From positions 62,001-126,000 of the forward strand of contig NZ_JAAOZT010000001.1 in the NCBI RefSeq assembly GCF_011947285.1: a stretch of 64,000 nt of DNA. The letters run 5' to 3'. The position numbers and the translations under genes were made by a program. The notes below the pieces were generated by a model, which saw only the letters and a list, made by a program, of their open reading frames with translations, had not been told where the DNA came from and did not search any database. Positions 37,325 through 47,776 of the stretch are shown in pieces. The DNA is from Glaciimonas immobilis. Its GTDB lineage: Bacteria > Pseudomonadota > Gammaproteobacteria > Burkholderiales > Burkholderiaceae_D. How positions within the stretch are numbered: position 1 is the first letter of the stretch; every line of letters begins with the position of its first letter.

Positions 37325-38254
37325 CTAAGCGCTTTGGCTGGCATATTTCAGTCGACCGCCGCTGACCCGCGCAATGCCCGCCAGATCTTGCCAGCTTTGT
37401 ACGGACTCAAATGGCAATGCCAGCAACAATTCACGCACCGCTTCGGCCTGATCATAGCCATGTTCCATCAACAGCCATCCACGGTCTTTCAAATGGGCGG
37501 CAGCGCCGCTTGCGATGATCCTTAGCGCGCTTAATCCATCGGCATGATCGGTGAGCGCGTTGATCGGTTCAAACCGCAAATCGCCTTGCGACAGATGCAA
37601 GTCGCCTTCGACAATATAAGGTGGATTGGCGACGATCACATCAAAGCGGTGACGGTCCGCCCCCGCGTCTGGGTTCGCGCTGTCTAAAGCCGCATACCAG
37701 TCGCTTTGGAGTAATTTGAATTGGTTCAGGCCGACAGGCAGGTGACGCTCTGCGTTGCGGCGGGCGACCGCCAGAGCCTCATTGCTGAGATCGACCGCCG
37801 TGACCCGCGCAGCAGGCCGCAGCGAGGCAATGGCAATCGCAATGGCGCCAGAGCCTGTGCCGAGGTCCAGCACGCTCAGGTTCGATTGTCCTTCCGGTAG
37901 ACGTTCCAACGCCAGTTCGACCAGTAATTCAGTGTCTGGACGTGGGATTAAAACGGCTGTGGTGACTTCAAGCATCAAGCCGAAGAACTCGCGCTGGCCG
38001 ACAATATAGGCAATCGGCTCTCCTTGCAGACGACGCTGAAAGAGTTCGTTTAATTGCGCGGCCTGGTCGGCATCTACTACCCGCTGATCCTGCGTGATAA
38101 GCTGCGTGCGTGCGAGTTGCAACGCGTGCATCACCAGCAGGCGATTTTCAAGTGGTTCGAGTGGCGCGGTCTTAAGGATGGTTGCGATGCTGAACCCCGC
38201 TTCGATTACAAAGGCGGAATGTGGCGACTGCATGCGTTCATTCAAAATCGCCAT
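37325..38254 (-). CDS. prmC: release factor glutamine methyltransferase
   Basis: S-adenosylmethionine-dependent enzyme that methylates the GGQ glutamine of peptide release factors. The 309 residues have an N-terminal helical domain (REFFGLMLEV, PRPDTELLVELAL), motif I LDLGTGSGAIAIAIA, and the catalytic NPPY in VIVANPPYIVEGDL. The frame from ATG 38254 overlaps the dsbB 3' end by 17 bp; an in-frame ATG at 38233 would leave a 4-bp gap. Neither has a Shine-Dalgarno, suggesting translational coupling. Its substrate RF1 is encoded two genes upstream. Confidence 0.94.
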   Translation of the reverse strand: MAILNERMQSPHSAFVIEAGFSIATILKTAPLEPLENRLLVMHALQLARTQLITQDQRVVDADQAAQLNELFQRRLQGEPIAYIVGQREFFGLMLEVTTAVLIPRPDTELLVELALERLPEGQSNLSVLDLGTGSGAIAIAIASLRPAARVTAVDLSNEALAVARRNAERHLPVGLNQFKLLQSDWYAALDSANPDAGADRHRFDVIVANPPYIVEGDLHLSQGDLRFEPINALTDHADGLSALRIIASGAAAHLKDRGWLLMEHGYDQAEAVRELLLALPFESVQSWQDLAGIARVSGGRLKYASQSA

Positions 38255-38735
38255 GGTTGGTCCGTTTGAGCAAAACTTTCCCCAATATGACGGTCAGCAC
38301 CACAAACCAGAACAACGACCATTGTGGAATCGACAGGCCAAGTATCTTATCGTAAGAAGCGGAGCATAGCGCCCATGCATCGACCTTAAAAACAGAGGGC
38401 AACAAGGACGCTGGCGGTAACGCATTGAGCGGTGCTTCCAGTGCGTCGCGGCCACAGCTGGTCGATGGATGGGCGATCACCCAGAGATGCCAGCCGGCGG
38501 TACCGGCACCACCGATACCGGCGAGCATGCCGATAGCAGCACTGGCCTTGCGAACGCTATCGGGCATGCTGGCCGAGACCAGACAAACGATGGCAATGAT
38601 CGCAAAGGCGTAACGCTGAATCACGCACAGCGGACATGGTTGCATATCCTTAACGTGTTGCAGGTAAAGCGCCGCTCCCAGCAGGGCAAGTGCGATGAAA
38701 GCGACAGCGAACAAAATGGATTTGGATGATTTCAT
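38238..38735 (-). CDS. dsbB: disulfide bond formation protein DsbB
   Basis: Inner-membrane quinone reductase that reoxidises DsbA. The frame is open from 38825, but the protein proper starts at ATG 38735 (MKSSKSILFAV; 165 residues). Four membrane spans are visible; the first periplasmic loop has the CPLC redox motif (QPCPLCVIQRYAF) and the second holds the cysteine pair in TSCGRD and ALCS. It sits between prfA and prmC and overlaps the longer prmC start by 17 bp, so all are likely in one transcript. Confidence 0.92.
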   Translation of the reverse strand: MKSSKSILFAVAFIALALLGAALYLQHVKDMQPCPLCVIQRYAFAIIAIVCLVSASMPDSVRKASAAIGMLAGIGGAGTAGWHLWVIAHPSTSCGRDALEAPLNALPPASLLPSVFKVDAWALCSASYDKILGLSIPQWSLFWFVVLTVILGKVLLKRTNHGDFE

Positions 38736-38924
38736 ATTTTTATTGAAGAAGTGAAGTATCGATCTACGGAACAGAGACTTACGGTTTTGTAGGATATTAC
38801 CTTGAAAGGTCCGATGCCGGGACAAGTCCGGCGACGGTATGATGCCGCGGGTAGCACTTGGTTGCAGTATTTATGGCAGGGCGCGCGCTCTCAATGTGTG
38901 ATCAAAGCCGCTGCCATTGTATGC

Positions 38925-40007
38925 TTACCGTTCATCGCCCAAAGCGGCCAGCAATTCAGCCTGATGTTCAGCCGCCAGCGCGTTGCTCAGTTCTTCCAGA
39001 TCGCCATCCATTATATGATCGAGTTTGTATAAAGTAAGATTAATACGGTGGTCGGTCATCCGACCCTGAGGGAAGTTATAGGTCCGAATGCGTTCGCTGC
39101 GATCACCTGAGCCGATCAGCGATTTACGGGTCGCCGCTTCTTTTGATTGTTGCTCGCGCAGTTGACCGTCCTTGATGCGGGCGGCCAGTACTTTGAGGGC
39201 CGAGGCTTTATTCTTGTGCTGGCTACGATCGTCCTGACATTCAACGACAATCCCGGTGGGCAAGTGCGTGATCCGCACTGCAGAATCGGTCTTGTTAATA
39301 TGTTGACCACCGGCCCCGGAGGCGCGATAGGTATCGATGCGAATATCGGCCGGATTGATCGCAATATCGGCGACCTCATCGGCTTCCGGCATGATCGCTA
39401 CGGTACAGGCTGAGGTGTGGATCCGGCCTTGCGTTTCAGTCGTCGGTACGCGTTGCACGCGATGTCCTCCGGACTCGAACTTCAATTTGGAGTAGGCACC
39501 AAAACCGACCAGACGGACGATGACTTCCTTGTACCCGCCGACTTCAGAATCGGACGCAGATACCATCTCGATCTGCCAGCGATTGCGCTCTGCAAAGCGA
39601 GTGTACATGCGCAGTAAATCGCCGGCAAATAGTGCGGACTCGTCGCCGCCGGTGCCAGCGCGGATTTCCAGAAAAATATTGCGTTCGTCATTGGGGTCTT
39701 TCGGCAACAACATTTTCTGCAAGTCCGCTTCCAGCTGCTCCATGCGCGCTTTAGCGCTATTGATTTCTTCTTGTGCAAACTCTTTCATGTCCGGGTCCGA
39801 CAGCATTTCCATGGCGGTCTGCACATCCGCATCGGCCTGCGTGTAATTCAGGTATAAAGCGACTAACGGTCCTAACTCGGCGTGCTCCCGCGACAGCTTG
39901 CGATAGCTGTCCATGTTGGAGGTTGCTTCTTCCTGATTCAGTAAATCGTTGACCTCGACCAGTCGGTTCGACAATTGGTCAAGCTTGGCAAGCATTGATG
40001 GCTTCAT
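38925..40007 (-). CDS. prfA: peptide chain release factor 1
   Basis: Recognises UAA and UAG stop codons and triggers peptide release. At 360 residues it has the RF1 length, the codon-recognition segment [15 protein letters not shown] (PxT tripeptide), and the catalytic GGQ in [16 protein letters not shown], whose glutamine is the target of PrmC. DsbB and PrmC genes follow; hemA precedes by about 200 bp, matching the common hemA-prfA-prmC arrangement. Confidence 0.97.
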   Translation of the reverse strand: MKPSMLAKLDQLSNRLVEVNDLLNQEEATSNMDSYRKLSREHAELGPLVALYLNYTQADADVQTAMEMLSDPDMKEFAQEEINSAKARMEQLEADLQKMLLPKDPNDERNIFLEIRAGTGGDESALFAGDLLRMYTRFAERNRWQIEMVSASDSEVGGYKEVIVRLVGFGAYSKLKFESGGHRVQRVPTTETQGRIHTSACTVAIMPEADEVADIAINPADIRIDTYRASGAGGQHINKTDSAVRITHLPTGIVVECQDDRSQHKNKASALKVLAARIKDGQLREQQSKEAATRKSLIGSGDRSERIRTYNFPQGRMTDHRINLTLYKLDHIMDGDLEELSNALAAEHQAELLAALGDER

Positions 40008-40208
40008 GGGTATGTTGGTTTAGCGTGCAGCAAAGTAGCGCTGCGAATGAATAGGGACAAATAAACGCTAAATATCGGCGTGAATACAAGACAATACTAA
40101 GAGTAAATGCTAAAAATCAAAGCGATGAAATTAGGCTATAAATAAGCTGAGCAAATAAGCGCAGAATTCACCGGGCCAGTGTGATGACTGACTATATGGT
40201 GTGCGTCG

Positions 40209-41516
40209 CTAACGCTTGCCGCGGAATAATTGCGGCAACAAGATGGCGAGGCGCGCGCGTTCGTCGCCTTGTGCATTGTGCAGCGCCTGCTGCGGGCCAT
40301 GCAAGAATTTTGCGGCCATCCCTTTGGACAGCGCCTCAAGAACGATGTCGATATTTTCGCCTTTGGCGAGCATTTTGCGAGCGCGTTCTAACTCGAACAG
40401 GCGCATTAACTCGCTGCTTTCATGCAGATCCTGAATGACTGGCACCACGGCGCGACTGTCGATCCAATGCATGAACGATTGCACGCGGGTTTCGATAATT
40501 GCTTCGGCTTGCGATACGGCGGCCTGGCGATTTTCCATGCCGGTTTGTACTACTGAAGCCAGATCGTCTACCGTGTATAAAAATATGTCGTCCAGGCGAC
40601 CAACTTCACTTTCGATGTCACGTGGCACCGCCAGATCGAGCATAAACATAGGTTTATGGCGGCGCGCTTTGACTGCGCGCTCGACCATGCCTAAACCGAT
40701 GATTGGCAGTTGCGACGAGGTGCAGGACACAATAATGTCGTAGTTGCCCAGTTCGCTGGGCAAGTCAGCCATCCGTAACGCTTGTCCGCTGAAACGATGC
40801 GCCAATATTTCTGCACGCTCAAGCGTTCGACTAGCGACGGTCAGGGTTTTGGGATTCTGTGCCGCAAAGTGCGTTGCACATAATTCAATCATTTCGCCCG
40901 CGCCGATAAATAGCACATTCTGACCGGCGACGGCATCAAAAATACGCTCTGACATGCGCACTGCAGCGGCCGCCATCGAGACGCTGTGCGCGCCGATTTT
41001 GGTCGTCGTGCGGACTTCTTTCGCCACCGCAAAAGTACGTTGAAATAGCTGATGTAAGTAGGTGCCTAATCCCCCGACTGCCTCGGCATGACGGACCGCA
41101 TCTTTCATCTGCCCTAGAATCTGCGGCTCGCCTAATACCATGGAGTCTAATCCAGACGCAACGCGGAACGCATGACGCGCCGCATGATCATGGGGCAAAG
41201 TGTACAAATGTGGGCGTAGATCGGCGTATGAAAGCTTGTGATAATGGGCCAAAAAGTGCGCGGTCGAATCGATCGCAGTGTTAATATCTACGGCCCCGTC
41301 CGGTCCGGCTGATATGTCGCTGGCGGCATATAACTCGGTGCGATTGCAGGTCGACAGAATGGCCGCCTCGTCGGTCCTGCCTGAAGACGTATTGTCACTA
41401 AACCATGCACGGGCGGCCGTCACCGCCTGGCCAATCTGGTCAGCGGGAAAGGCTACTTGTTCGCGCAATGAAATGGGCGCGGTAGTATGGTTAAGGCCGA
41501 CGGCAAGCAAGTGCAT
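40209..41516 (-). CDS. hemA: glutamyl-tRNA reductase
   Basis: First enzyme of the C5 haem pathway: reduces glutamyl-tRNA to glutamate-1-semialdehyde with NADPH. The 435 residues show [17 protein letters not shown] at the N-terminus, the catalytic cysteine C57 in [10 protein letters not shown], the NADPH-binding [17 protein letters not shown], and a C-terminal dimerisation helix with [12 protein letters not shown]. It heads the hemA-prfA-dsbB-prmC group. In studied relatives HemA stability depends on haem. Confidence 0.97.
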   Translation of the reverse strand: MHLLAVGLNHTTAPISLREQVAFPADQIGQAVTAARAWFSDNTSSGRTDEAAILSTCNRTELYAASDISAGPDGAVDINTAIDSTAHFLAHYHKLSYADLRPHLYTLPHDHAARHAFRVASGLDSMVLGEPQILGQMKDAVRHAEAVGGLGTYLHQLFQRTFAVAKEVRTTTKIGAHSVSMAAAAVRMSERIFDAVAGQNVLFIGAGEMIELCATHFAAQNPKTLTVASRTLERAEILAHRFSGQALRMADLPSELGNYDIIVSCTSSQLPIIGLGMVERAVKARRHKPMFMLDLAVPRDIESEVGRLDDIFLYTVDDLASVVQTGMENRQAAVSQAEAIIETRVQSFMHWIDSRAVVPVIQDLHESSELMRLFELERARKMLAKGENIDIVLEALSKGMAAKFLHGPQQALHNAQGDERARLAILLPQLFRGKR

Positions 41517-41957
41517 TTTTGAGACAACTCAGGTAAAAGAACGGACCGGTCTAATTGACGCACAATTATACCCTGCGCAGCAACAGATGAATTTCACCGT
41601 CCTATTTCCACAGGGGGATTTTTTCCATGAGGGAAATGAATATTGTTGCAACAGCGTACGCATTGCTGGGCTTTATTAAATTTTAACTCTTTTTGCTCGC
41701 CATTAATGCGTTCATAACACTGTTTAAACTCGACAATTGCAGATATAGCAACGTATGCAGACGATAAATGCGGCTACTGGTGAACTTTACCGTTAAGTAA
41801 TAGCCTGCTGCCTGCCGTGCGGGGTTTTTACCAAAAATATAACTTGGAGGGCTTTCGCGTTGTGCCGGCTTCCTCAGGTGCGTGTTAAGTCGTAGTCAAC
41901 TTGTAACCGGGGCGTTTGTCTGTTTCGTAGAAGCTGACCTAGCTTCGCAGCCGGGCA
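41517..41957. other. gap upstream of hemA
   Basis: 441 bp, partly AT-rich, between the response regulator 3' end and the hemA start, both on the minus strand. It must hold the hemA promoter. No gene and no clear terminator seen. Confidence 0.5.
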
Positions 41958-42647
41958 TTAGTCTGATAATTGTTCCAGACGGTATCCGTAGCTGTAAACG
42001 GGAGCAAGCCGGAATCCCTTTTCGGGACGTAATTGTAATTTAGTGCGCACGCGCGAAACATGCGTATCCATGGTGCGCGACGGTATATCGATATCGCGCG
42101 ACCATACGGCTTCGAGTATATAAGCGCGGGAAAGTGGTCGACCAAGATTGCGAAAAAAAAGCAACGCCAGGTCAAATTCCTTTTGCGTGATCTCAATCTG
42201 TACGTTGGCCAGGCTCAGGCGTGCAGAGCGGGTTTCAAAGACATAGTTCCCAAAGGTAATTTGCTCGCTGGCATTTTGAATCGGGTAGGCGCGGCGCAAC
42301 AGTGCCTGTACCCGTGCGACTAACTCGCCGCGGCGTATCGGCTTAATCATGTAATCGTCTGCGCCCGCGGCCAGTCCTGCCACAATATCGTCCTCGCCCG
42401 AGCGGCTGGTCATAAAAAGGACAGGCAACTCGGGCGGTAATTTTTCTCTTACCCACTGCAACACTTCAGGTCCGCTGAGATCAAGTACCTGCCAATCGAG
42501 AATAAGCATGTCGTAATTCTCTCGACGCAACTGGCCCAGGATTTCCTTGCCGCTTTGAAACGGGTGACAAACATGCCCGCTAGCGGTCAGCACCTGGCAA
42601 ACGAGATCGGTTTGACTTGGGTCGTCGTCAAGAACAGCAATTCTCAT
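41958..42647 (-). CDS. OmpR-family response regulator, orphan
   Basis: Two-component transcription regulator: phosphorylation of the receiver domain alters DNA binding by the winged-helix domain. The receiver (1-115) has D8-D9, phospho-acceptor D51 (LILDWQ), T80 and K102 (IKP). The effector domain (about 130-229) shows ITQKEFDLALLFFRNLGRPL, SRTMDTHVSRVRTKL and GYRLE. No histidine kinase gene is adjacent, so the partner is unknown. It is flanked by gaps of 441 and 535 bp and seems to be transcribed alone. Confidence 0.9.
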   Translation of the reverse strand: MRIAVLDDDPSQTDLVCQVLTASGHVCHPFQSGKEILGQLRRENYDMLILDWQVLDLSGPEVLQWVREKLPPELPVLFMTSRSGEDDIVAGLAAGADDYMIKPIRRGELVARVQALLRRAYPIQNASEQITFGNYVFETRSARLSLANVQIEITQKEFDLALLFFRNLGRPLSRAYILEAVWSRDIDIPSRTMDTHVSRVRTKLQLRPEKGFRLAPVYSYGYRLEQLSD

Positions 42648-43182
42648 ATGATGGTCTGGTTGGCTAAATATTGATTATTGAAGTCAGTTTGTGGGGCTAA
42701 CGTAGCCCTTCCGCTAGCTTGACCTGTGTTCTGACTGCCGGGTAAGGAGCGAGCCTTGTAGTGTTTTTCCGCGACCTCGCTAATTGCGTCATTTTCGACG
42801 TCATCGCAATAGTATTATGCTAACACTTTTATTGGAATAACATTTATTCGCTCATTGAATCACGAAGCTACAGGTTTTAGCGTGGCAGCGATCTTTGTAC
42901 TCAGAGAACGAGGATTTGCAACCGGTATAAGTGGGAGAATACAGCTTTTATGTTCAACTCGCGCTGTTTATATTGCCCATTGACAACATCCAAGACATGC
43001 TCTTCAGAGGTGGCGATAACGGAACGCATTGTCGGATTAACAATATGTTGAATGACATCAGGGCGCTAGGCGACATGCGCCTCACGCCCTGACGGGTGAC
43101 CTGCTGACGAACTTGCAAGGATAAGTGGTCCCTGTGGTCGTTGATGGTCGGCAAAGATTTCGGTAGGATCTTTTATGCTGCT
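42648..43182. other. gap between response regulator and minE
   Basis: 535 bp. Part of it (about 42900-43072, minus strand) reads as a protein-like stretch broken by stops (see findings); otherwise no gene. It probably holds the response-regulator promoter. Confidence 0.45.
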
Positions 43183-43434
43183 TCAAATATCGGGCAGCAC
43201 AACATTGACGTCCAATACCTCCAGATCCCCCTGTCGATCTAGCGATATCTTGATGTCGCTGGCACTCACCTTGGTGTACTTGGAAATAACTTCGAGCAGT
43301 TCCTTATGCAGCGCAGGCAGGAAGTCAGGACCCTGACGGCCGCTACGTTCACGCGCGATAATAATCTGTAAGCGCTCTTTCGCGGCAGATGCGCTTTTCG
43401 GCTGCTTGGTAAACAAAAATGAAAGCAGAGCCAT
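43183..43434 (-). CDS. minE: cell division topological specificity factor MinE
   Basis: Drives MinCD pole-to-pole oscillation by stimulating MinD ATPase and displacing MinC. Although the frame is open from 43536, the ATG at 43434 has GGAGG upstream and gives the family N-terminus MALLSFLF (83 residues), the membrane-binding segment, followed by [14 protein letters not shown], the MinD-binding helix, and a topological specificity domain with [21 protein letters not shown]. It starts one base after the minD stop, so it is coupled to minD. Confidence 0.95.
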   Translation of the reverse strand: MALLSFLFTKQPKSASAAKERLQIIIARERSGRQGPDFLPALHKELLEVISKYTKVSASDIKISLDRQGDLEVLDVNVVLPDI

Positions 43435-43435
43435 T

Positions 43436-44251
43436 TTACTTCCCTCCAAATATGCGCGAGAGCAAGCCCGGTTTTTGATAATTAGCAAAGCGCAGAGGCA
43501 CCTCGTTACCCAGAAAGCGAGAAACCACATCCTCATAGGCTATAGCGACGTCGCTACCTTTGACGTGGATCGCGGGGTTACCCTGATTTGAAGCATGTAA
43601 AACGGCTTCGGACTCAGGAATGATGCCGATTAACGGTATGCGCAAAATATCTTGTACGTCAGTGTGCGATAGCATTTCACCGGCATCGACGCGTTTTGGA
43701 GAGTAACGGGTAATCAGCAGATGCTCCTTGACCGGTTCGCCGCCATTTTGTCCGCGCCGTGATTTAGCCTGAATAATGCCTAAAATCCGGTCCGAATCCC
43801 GCACTGACGATACTTCTGGATTGGTCACAATAATGGCTTCATCGGCAAACGTCAACGCCATCACCGCACCGCGTTCAATCCCCGCAGGAGAGTCGCAGAC
43901 GATGAATTCAAAATCCATTTTCGCCAGGTCTTGCAACACACGTTCAACACCTTCTTCGGTCAGCGCGTCTTTATCGCGGGTTTGTGAGGCGGGAAGAATA
44001 AACAAATTATCGCAATGTTTGTCTTTTATCAACGCCTGGTTCAGCGTCGCTTCTTTGTTCACCACGTTGATCAGGTCATACACCACGCGTCGTTCACAGC
44101 CCATAATCAAATCAAGATTACGCAGGCCAACGTCAAAATCCAGAACGGCGGTTTTGTGACCGCGCATTGCAAGGCCTGACGCAAAGCTGGCGCTGGAAGT
44201 CGTCTTGCCGACGCCCCCTTTACCAGATGTTACAACGATGATTTTTGCCAC
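43436..44251 (-). CDS. minD: septum site-determining ATPase MinD
   Basis: Membrane-cycling ATPase that carries MinC to the poles. The 271 residues have the deviant Walker A KGGVGKTT (11-18), switch regions [12 protein letters not shown] and [13 protein letters not shown], and the C-terminal amphipathic membrane-targeting helix ending LLSRIFGGK. Middle gene of minC-minD-minE, 31 bp after minC. Confidence 0.97.
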   Translation of the reverse strand: MAKIIVVTSGKGGVGKTTSSASFASGLAMRGHKTAVLDFDVGLRNLDLIMGCERRVVYDLINVVNKEATLNQALIKDKHCDNLFILPASQTRDKDALTEEGVERVLQDLAKMDFEFIVCDSPAGIERGAVMALTFADEAIIVTNPEVSSVRDSDRILGIIQAKSRRGQNGGEPVKEHLLITRYSPKRVDAGEMLSHTDVQDILRIPLIGIIPESEAVLHASNQGNPAIHVKGSDVAIAYEDVVSRFLGNEVPLRFANYQKPGLLSRIFGGK

Positions 44252-44282
44252 AAAAAACTCCTATTTTTAAATACGGAAAAAA

Positions 44283-45056
44283 CTATGATCGAGCCGGTGA
44301 ATTAAGCGAAATAATATCAATTCGGTCGCCGCTAAGCCGAATTTGGGCTGCCTGTCCCTTCAATTCTGCTGGAAAGCCATCTTCAAATGTGCGGTATACA
44401 CCGGCAATGGATACCAGTTCAGGCTCCATCCCGGTAGCAAAAATACGTGCTTCGGTATCACCGCTGGCACCAGCCAGCGCCCGACCACGCAGCGGCGCAT
44501 AGACATGAATGCTGCCATCGGCAATGATTTCTGCACCATTATTGACCATCGCAGTGATGATCAGATCGCTGCCACGCGCATAAATCCGTTGACCGGCGCG
44601 GACCGGCGTATCAACAATCATCGGGTTATTAAAGGGCAGCGCAGGTACCGGTCGATTGTCCGCTTGCGGAGGCAACGCTGCTACAACTTCGGGCGAAGAG
44701 TGCGCAATCGTCGTTGTAGGGTCGGCGCGGGGCGCAACCACCGTATCGATACTCAATCCGTGGGCGACGATGCTGGCATGCATCGCCGCTGGCGCGTTGC
44801 GTACGGCAACCGCGTTGATTCGATACGTTTTTAGCAATTTTGTAAGGGCGTCCCAATCTATATCCCTGGTCGCGTGTTCCAGCGCGGAAATGTCGATAAC
44901 GGCGAACTCATTGTCGAAGAAATCGTCAATACCGGCCGTCATCTCTTTTAGCGCGTGATCCAAGATAGAAAGGTCCGTCTCATGGAGAATGACTGCCACT
45001 GCCACCACCGTTGCAATCTTTATTTCAATTGGCTTACGTGTCATATGTTTAGGCAT
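44283..45056 (-). CDS. minC: septum site-determining inhibitor MinC
   Basis: Blocks FtsZ assembly away from midcell when bound to MinD. The 257 residues have an N-terminal FtsZ-antagonist domain (about 5-110), a Pro/Ala linker, and the C-terminal beta-helix domain with [40 protein letters not shown] and [21 protein letters not shown], which binds MinD. First gene of the min operon; the promoter should lie in the ~250 bp before it. Confidence 0.96.
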   Translation of the reverse strand: MPKHMTRKPIEIKIATVVAVAVILHETDLSILDHALKEMTAGIDDFFDNEFAVIDISALEHATRDIDWDALTKLLKTYRINAVAVRNAPAAMHASIVAHGLSIDTVVAPRADPTTTIAHSSPEVVAALPPQADNRPVPALPFNNPMIVDTPVRAGQRIYARGSDLIITAMVNNGAEIIADGSIHVYAPLRGRALAGASGDTEARIFATGMEPELVSIAGVYRTFEDGFPAELKGQAAQIRLSGDRIDIISLNSPARS

Positions 45057-45305
45057 AAAGCAACTAATTGAACGAGCGAACCAGAGTGCAACCGGAGGCC
45101 GCTAACGACTCGCAAATAGGGTTAGAAATCAGTATGGATTGCCTTAAAAGCATAGCCAAATTTTTTTTGAATAAATGATCTTACCAAATCCCCGGGGGAT
45201 AGCGATAAAAAGCTGCGCCGTGCGAATATTTCTCGCCACGAAATAGTGGCCATCAAGTCCGGCACAGAATTTTTTATAATCGTTGTTTTGTGCCCGGTCA
45301 ATGCG

Positions 45306-46088
45306 CTAAGCAGGCTTGCGACTCAGGTCAAGGGATGCTATCACGCGTTGTAAAATTGCTTCCTTGACTTTGGGTAGCGGAAAAAATCGGCAACCGAAGT
45401 GATGTATGGGGTCGTTGAAGGTGTGACTGTTATGGATGAAGTTGATGGTCAAATCCGTAGCTAACTCTCCCAGGTCGCGAAAATCGAATGTAGCATCGGT
45501 GAGCGTCATCCCAATGACAAGGTCACCAATAGTCGGATCGGTCGAGCGCAATCGCGCCCCCGCGAGTGAAACGTCGACAACGCAGAAAGACGCCCGACGC
45601 TGATCTGGTAGCGTAGCGGTGCACATATAAGGATTAAGGCTAGGTGTTTCAAACCGAACGTGTTCGCGCCGCTGCATGCGATACAAGCTTTCCGGCAGTT
45701 GGGATATGAATACAGGCATGCCCTCATGCACATGGCGTTCTGGCACGCCGCAAACAAATTGGACATGCGCACCGGATTGCATACCCGAAAACAGGTTTTC
45801 TCCCGATTCCTGATGTTGTTGATTTTCTATCTCGCTGTCTCCCGCCGCATAGTAAAAAACCCCAGCTCTGTCATCGACGGCCACGATACGGGTGACGATT
45901 CGCGCGCCTCGTCGGCCAAAGGAAATATCCAGAGGATCTGCATGTTGTGCCAACTGCCGGAGCAAACTGACGACGTCATTCGGATGAACGATGCGAAAGT
46001 CATCCAGTGCGGCTAGTGAAGCTTCCAGCGTGGTCGAAGGCAGGTCTATATCCGCGCCGATTTCCGGTACTGTACTAGTTGTCTTCAT
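45306..46088 (-). CDS. ycgR: YcgR-type PilZ protein, flagellar brake
   Basis: Likely c-di-GMP receptor that slows flagellar rotation. The 260 residues have an N-terminal YcgR domain (about 30-145) and a C-terminal PilZ domain (about 148-255) with the c-di-GMP motifs QRREHVRF (RxxxR) and DVSLAGARL (D/NxSxxG). GGA six bases before the ATG supports the start. No flagellar genes are in the window, so the target is inferred from the family. Confidence 0.85.
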   Translation of the reverse strand: MKTTSTVPEIGADIDLPSTTLEASLAALDDFRIVHPNDVVSLLRQLAQHADPLDISFGRRGARIVTRIVAVDDRAGVFYYAAGDSEIENQQHQESGENLFSGMQSGAHVQFVCGVPERHVHEGMPVFISQLPESLYRMQRREHVRFETPSLNPYMCTATLPDQRRASFCVVDVSLAGARLRSTDPTIGDLVIGMTLTDATFDFRDLGELATDLTINFIHNSHTFNDPIHHFGCRFFPLPKVKEAILQRVIASLDLSRKPA

Positions 46089-46201
46089 TTTTTTCCAAGG
46101 TTTGTGCGAACCGACTCTCGTACAAAAGGCATCGATGCCAAAAGGGTAGCGTAAATATTACCTAATTTTGGACGGTAAATATAAAAAATCTACCAATGTA
46201 A

Positions 46202-47263
46202 TCATACTTGCCATGTGCCATTTCGGTACACGAGGGCATCGTCGAGATAGACCGCATTTGTGACGGCAAAGACATCAATGTGAAATCTGGCGTCCGCGCG
46301 CCTGATCGCGGGCTTATTATAGACGCCGTGTTTAGCCCCCAGCGACAGATGGATCCCGCACATCCTCTCATAGGTACCAATATCACTGACAAAGCGGTCC
46401 TGTGAAAACGCACGATTCATGCCAAAGCCCAGTTCGCGCAGCCAGACAGTGCCTTCTGCCGCACGAATGTTGCTCAGCACCTGGTCAAACTCAGGCGTAG
46501 CGTCAATCGCCTCCGTCACGCGGCCTTTGGTGATCACCAGCGTAATTGGTTGGGCGGGCTTATTTACCCGAAATTGCGTGTCGCCAAAAACGAAAATGCG
46601 CACGCGCCCGTTTACCGCCTCTAAATCCTGTGCTTCAGTGAAAACCTCGCCAATAGGAAATTGCCCACCGACATTTTTCATGGCGCGGTAATCACCAATA
46701 TTTAGTTTGGCAGATTCAAAGGGCGAGTCGAAGATCAGGCGCTCTCCGCCGCTATCTACAATGCCGATTTTAGCGCTATCGATGCGCGTTTTCAACGCAT
46801 AGCCGACATCCCGATAATACGCAGGATCGTATGCCAGCGATTCGATGTAATACAGCGCTTCACGTCCCGCCATGCGGGAAAGGTGGGGGTGTTCGATCAC
46901 TTTAAGTGCCCGTTTAAACAACTCTACGCGCAAACGAAAAGCTTCAAGCCGGAAGTTGGTAGATTGAATCAATACCACCAGATCGCCAGTCGCCAGCGGC
47001 GCAAAGGCAGCCAGCACGACATGCGGCGCAACGACGTCAAAGTCGATGAAAGTCGCTGTTGGCAGACAACGCCGGTAGGCTTCAGTCAACCCCACCGCCA
47101 ACGTACAGCGCTTATCAAACACTACCACGGCTGCGTGCGGCGGCGCGTGTTCAATCGCGATCGATAATATGTCGCGCAGATGCCTTGCCGCGACATCCAC
47201 AGTCTCAGCAGGAAGTGCGTCAAAGGACACGGAAGGCACAGCGTTGGCAAGGGAGATCATCAT
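46202..47263 (-). CDS. M29 aminopeptidase-like protein, function uncertain
   Basis: About 353 residues from ATG 47263; a GTG at 47296 and ATG at 47260 are also in frame and no ribosome-binding site decides. The C-terminal half resembles M29 (aminopeptidase T) metallopeptidases: GGQFPIGEVFTEAQ with a likely metal-binding glutamate, VNGRVRIFVFGDTQF, and HLSLGAKHGVYNK plus ADARFHIDVF carrying candidate histidine and aspartate ligands. The N-terminal half is less typical, so the protein may be a divergent, perhaps non-proteolytic, member. It is next to ycgR on the same strand with a 113-bp gap. Confidence 0.65.
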   Translation of the reverse strand: MMISLANAVPSVSFDALPAETVDVAARHLRDILSIAIEHAPPHAAVVVFDKRCTLAVGLTEAYRRCLPTATFIDFDVVAPHVVLAAFAPLATGDLVVLIQSTNFRLEAFRLRVELFKRALKVIEHPHLSRMAGREALYYIESLAYDPAYYRDVGYALKTRIDSAKIGIVDSGGERLIFDSPFESAKLNIGDYRAMKNVGGQFPIGEVFTEAQDLEAVNGRVRIFVFGDTQFRVNKPAQPITLVITKGRVTEAIDATPEFDQVLSNIRAAEGTVWLRELGFGMNRAFSQDRFVSDIGTYERMCGIHLSLGAKHGVYNKPAIRRADARFHIDVFAVTNAVYLDDALVYRNGTWQV

Positions 47264-47296
47264 CGTTTCATCGTGTCGAAATGCTGAAAATGTCAC

Positions 47297-47776
47297 TTCA
47301 GGCGACGCGACTACGACATCATGCCATTTTCCGGGAGTTCCATTTTAATCGACAACCCGTGCCGGTGATGATTTACAGCATCAGAACGGCATAAACGGAA
47401 GAAAAACTGGAACAGGTGTGGTTAAAGGTACAGGAAATGCGCGGAGAAAAGCCTAGAGGAGAATTACGTGGGTTACATGTAGAGAGACTGTTCTGGGGGA
47501 GGGACAGATTGCATTATGGTGTAAACCGATATTGCCTCGGTCTGATCTCAAGCTGCGGGGCTAGAGAATATTGATTCTGCTTGGTGAACGTGGTGTGCCT
47601 GGAACCTCATGCCGCGCGAGAAGATACACAAAGCGCAAACACCACATGTGAGAATCAATAAACTCGGACCATCATTGCTTATCGCCAAACGGCAACTACT
47701 ATCTGCATCTATTTAGGGGAACTCCTTTCTGAGGATAGTAAAATTTGTTCAACGATCCATTCGCCGCGGTGGACGC
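47297..47776. other. gene-poor stretch
   Basis: About 480 bp upstream of the M29-like gene with no credible reading frame or clear structure. Confidence 0.5.
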
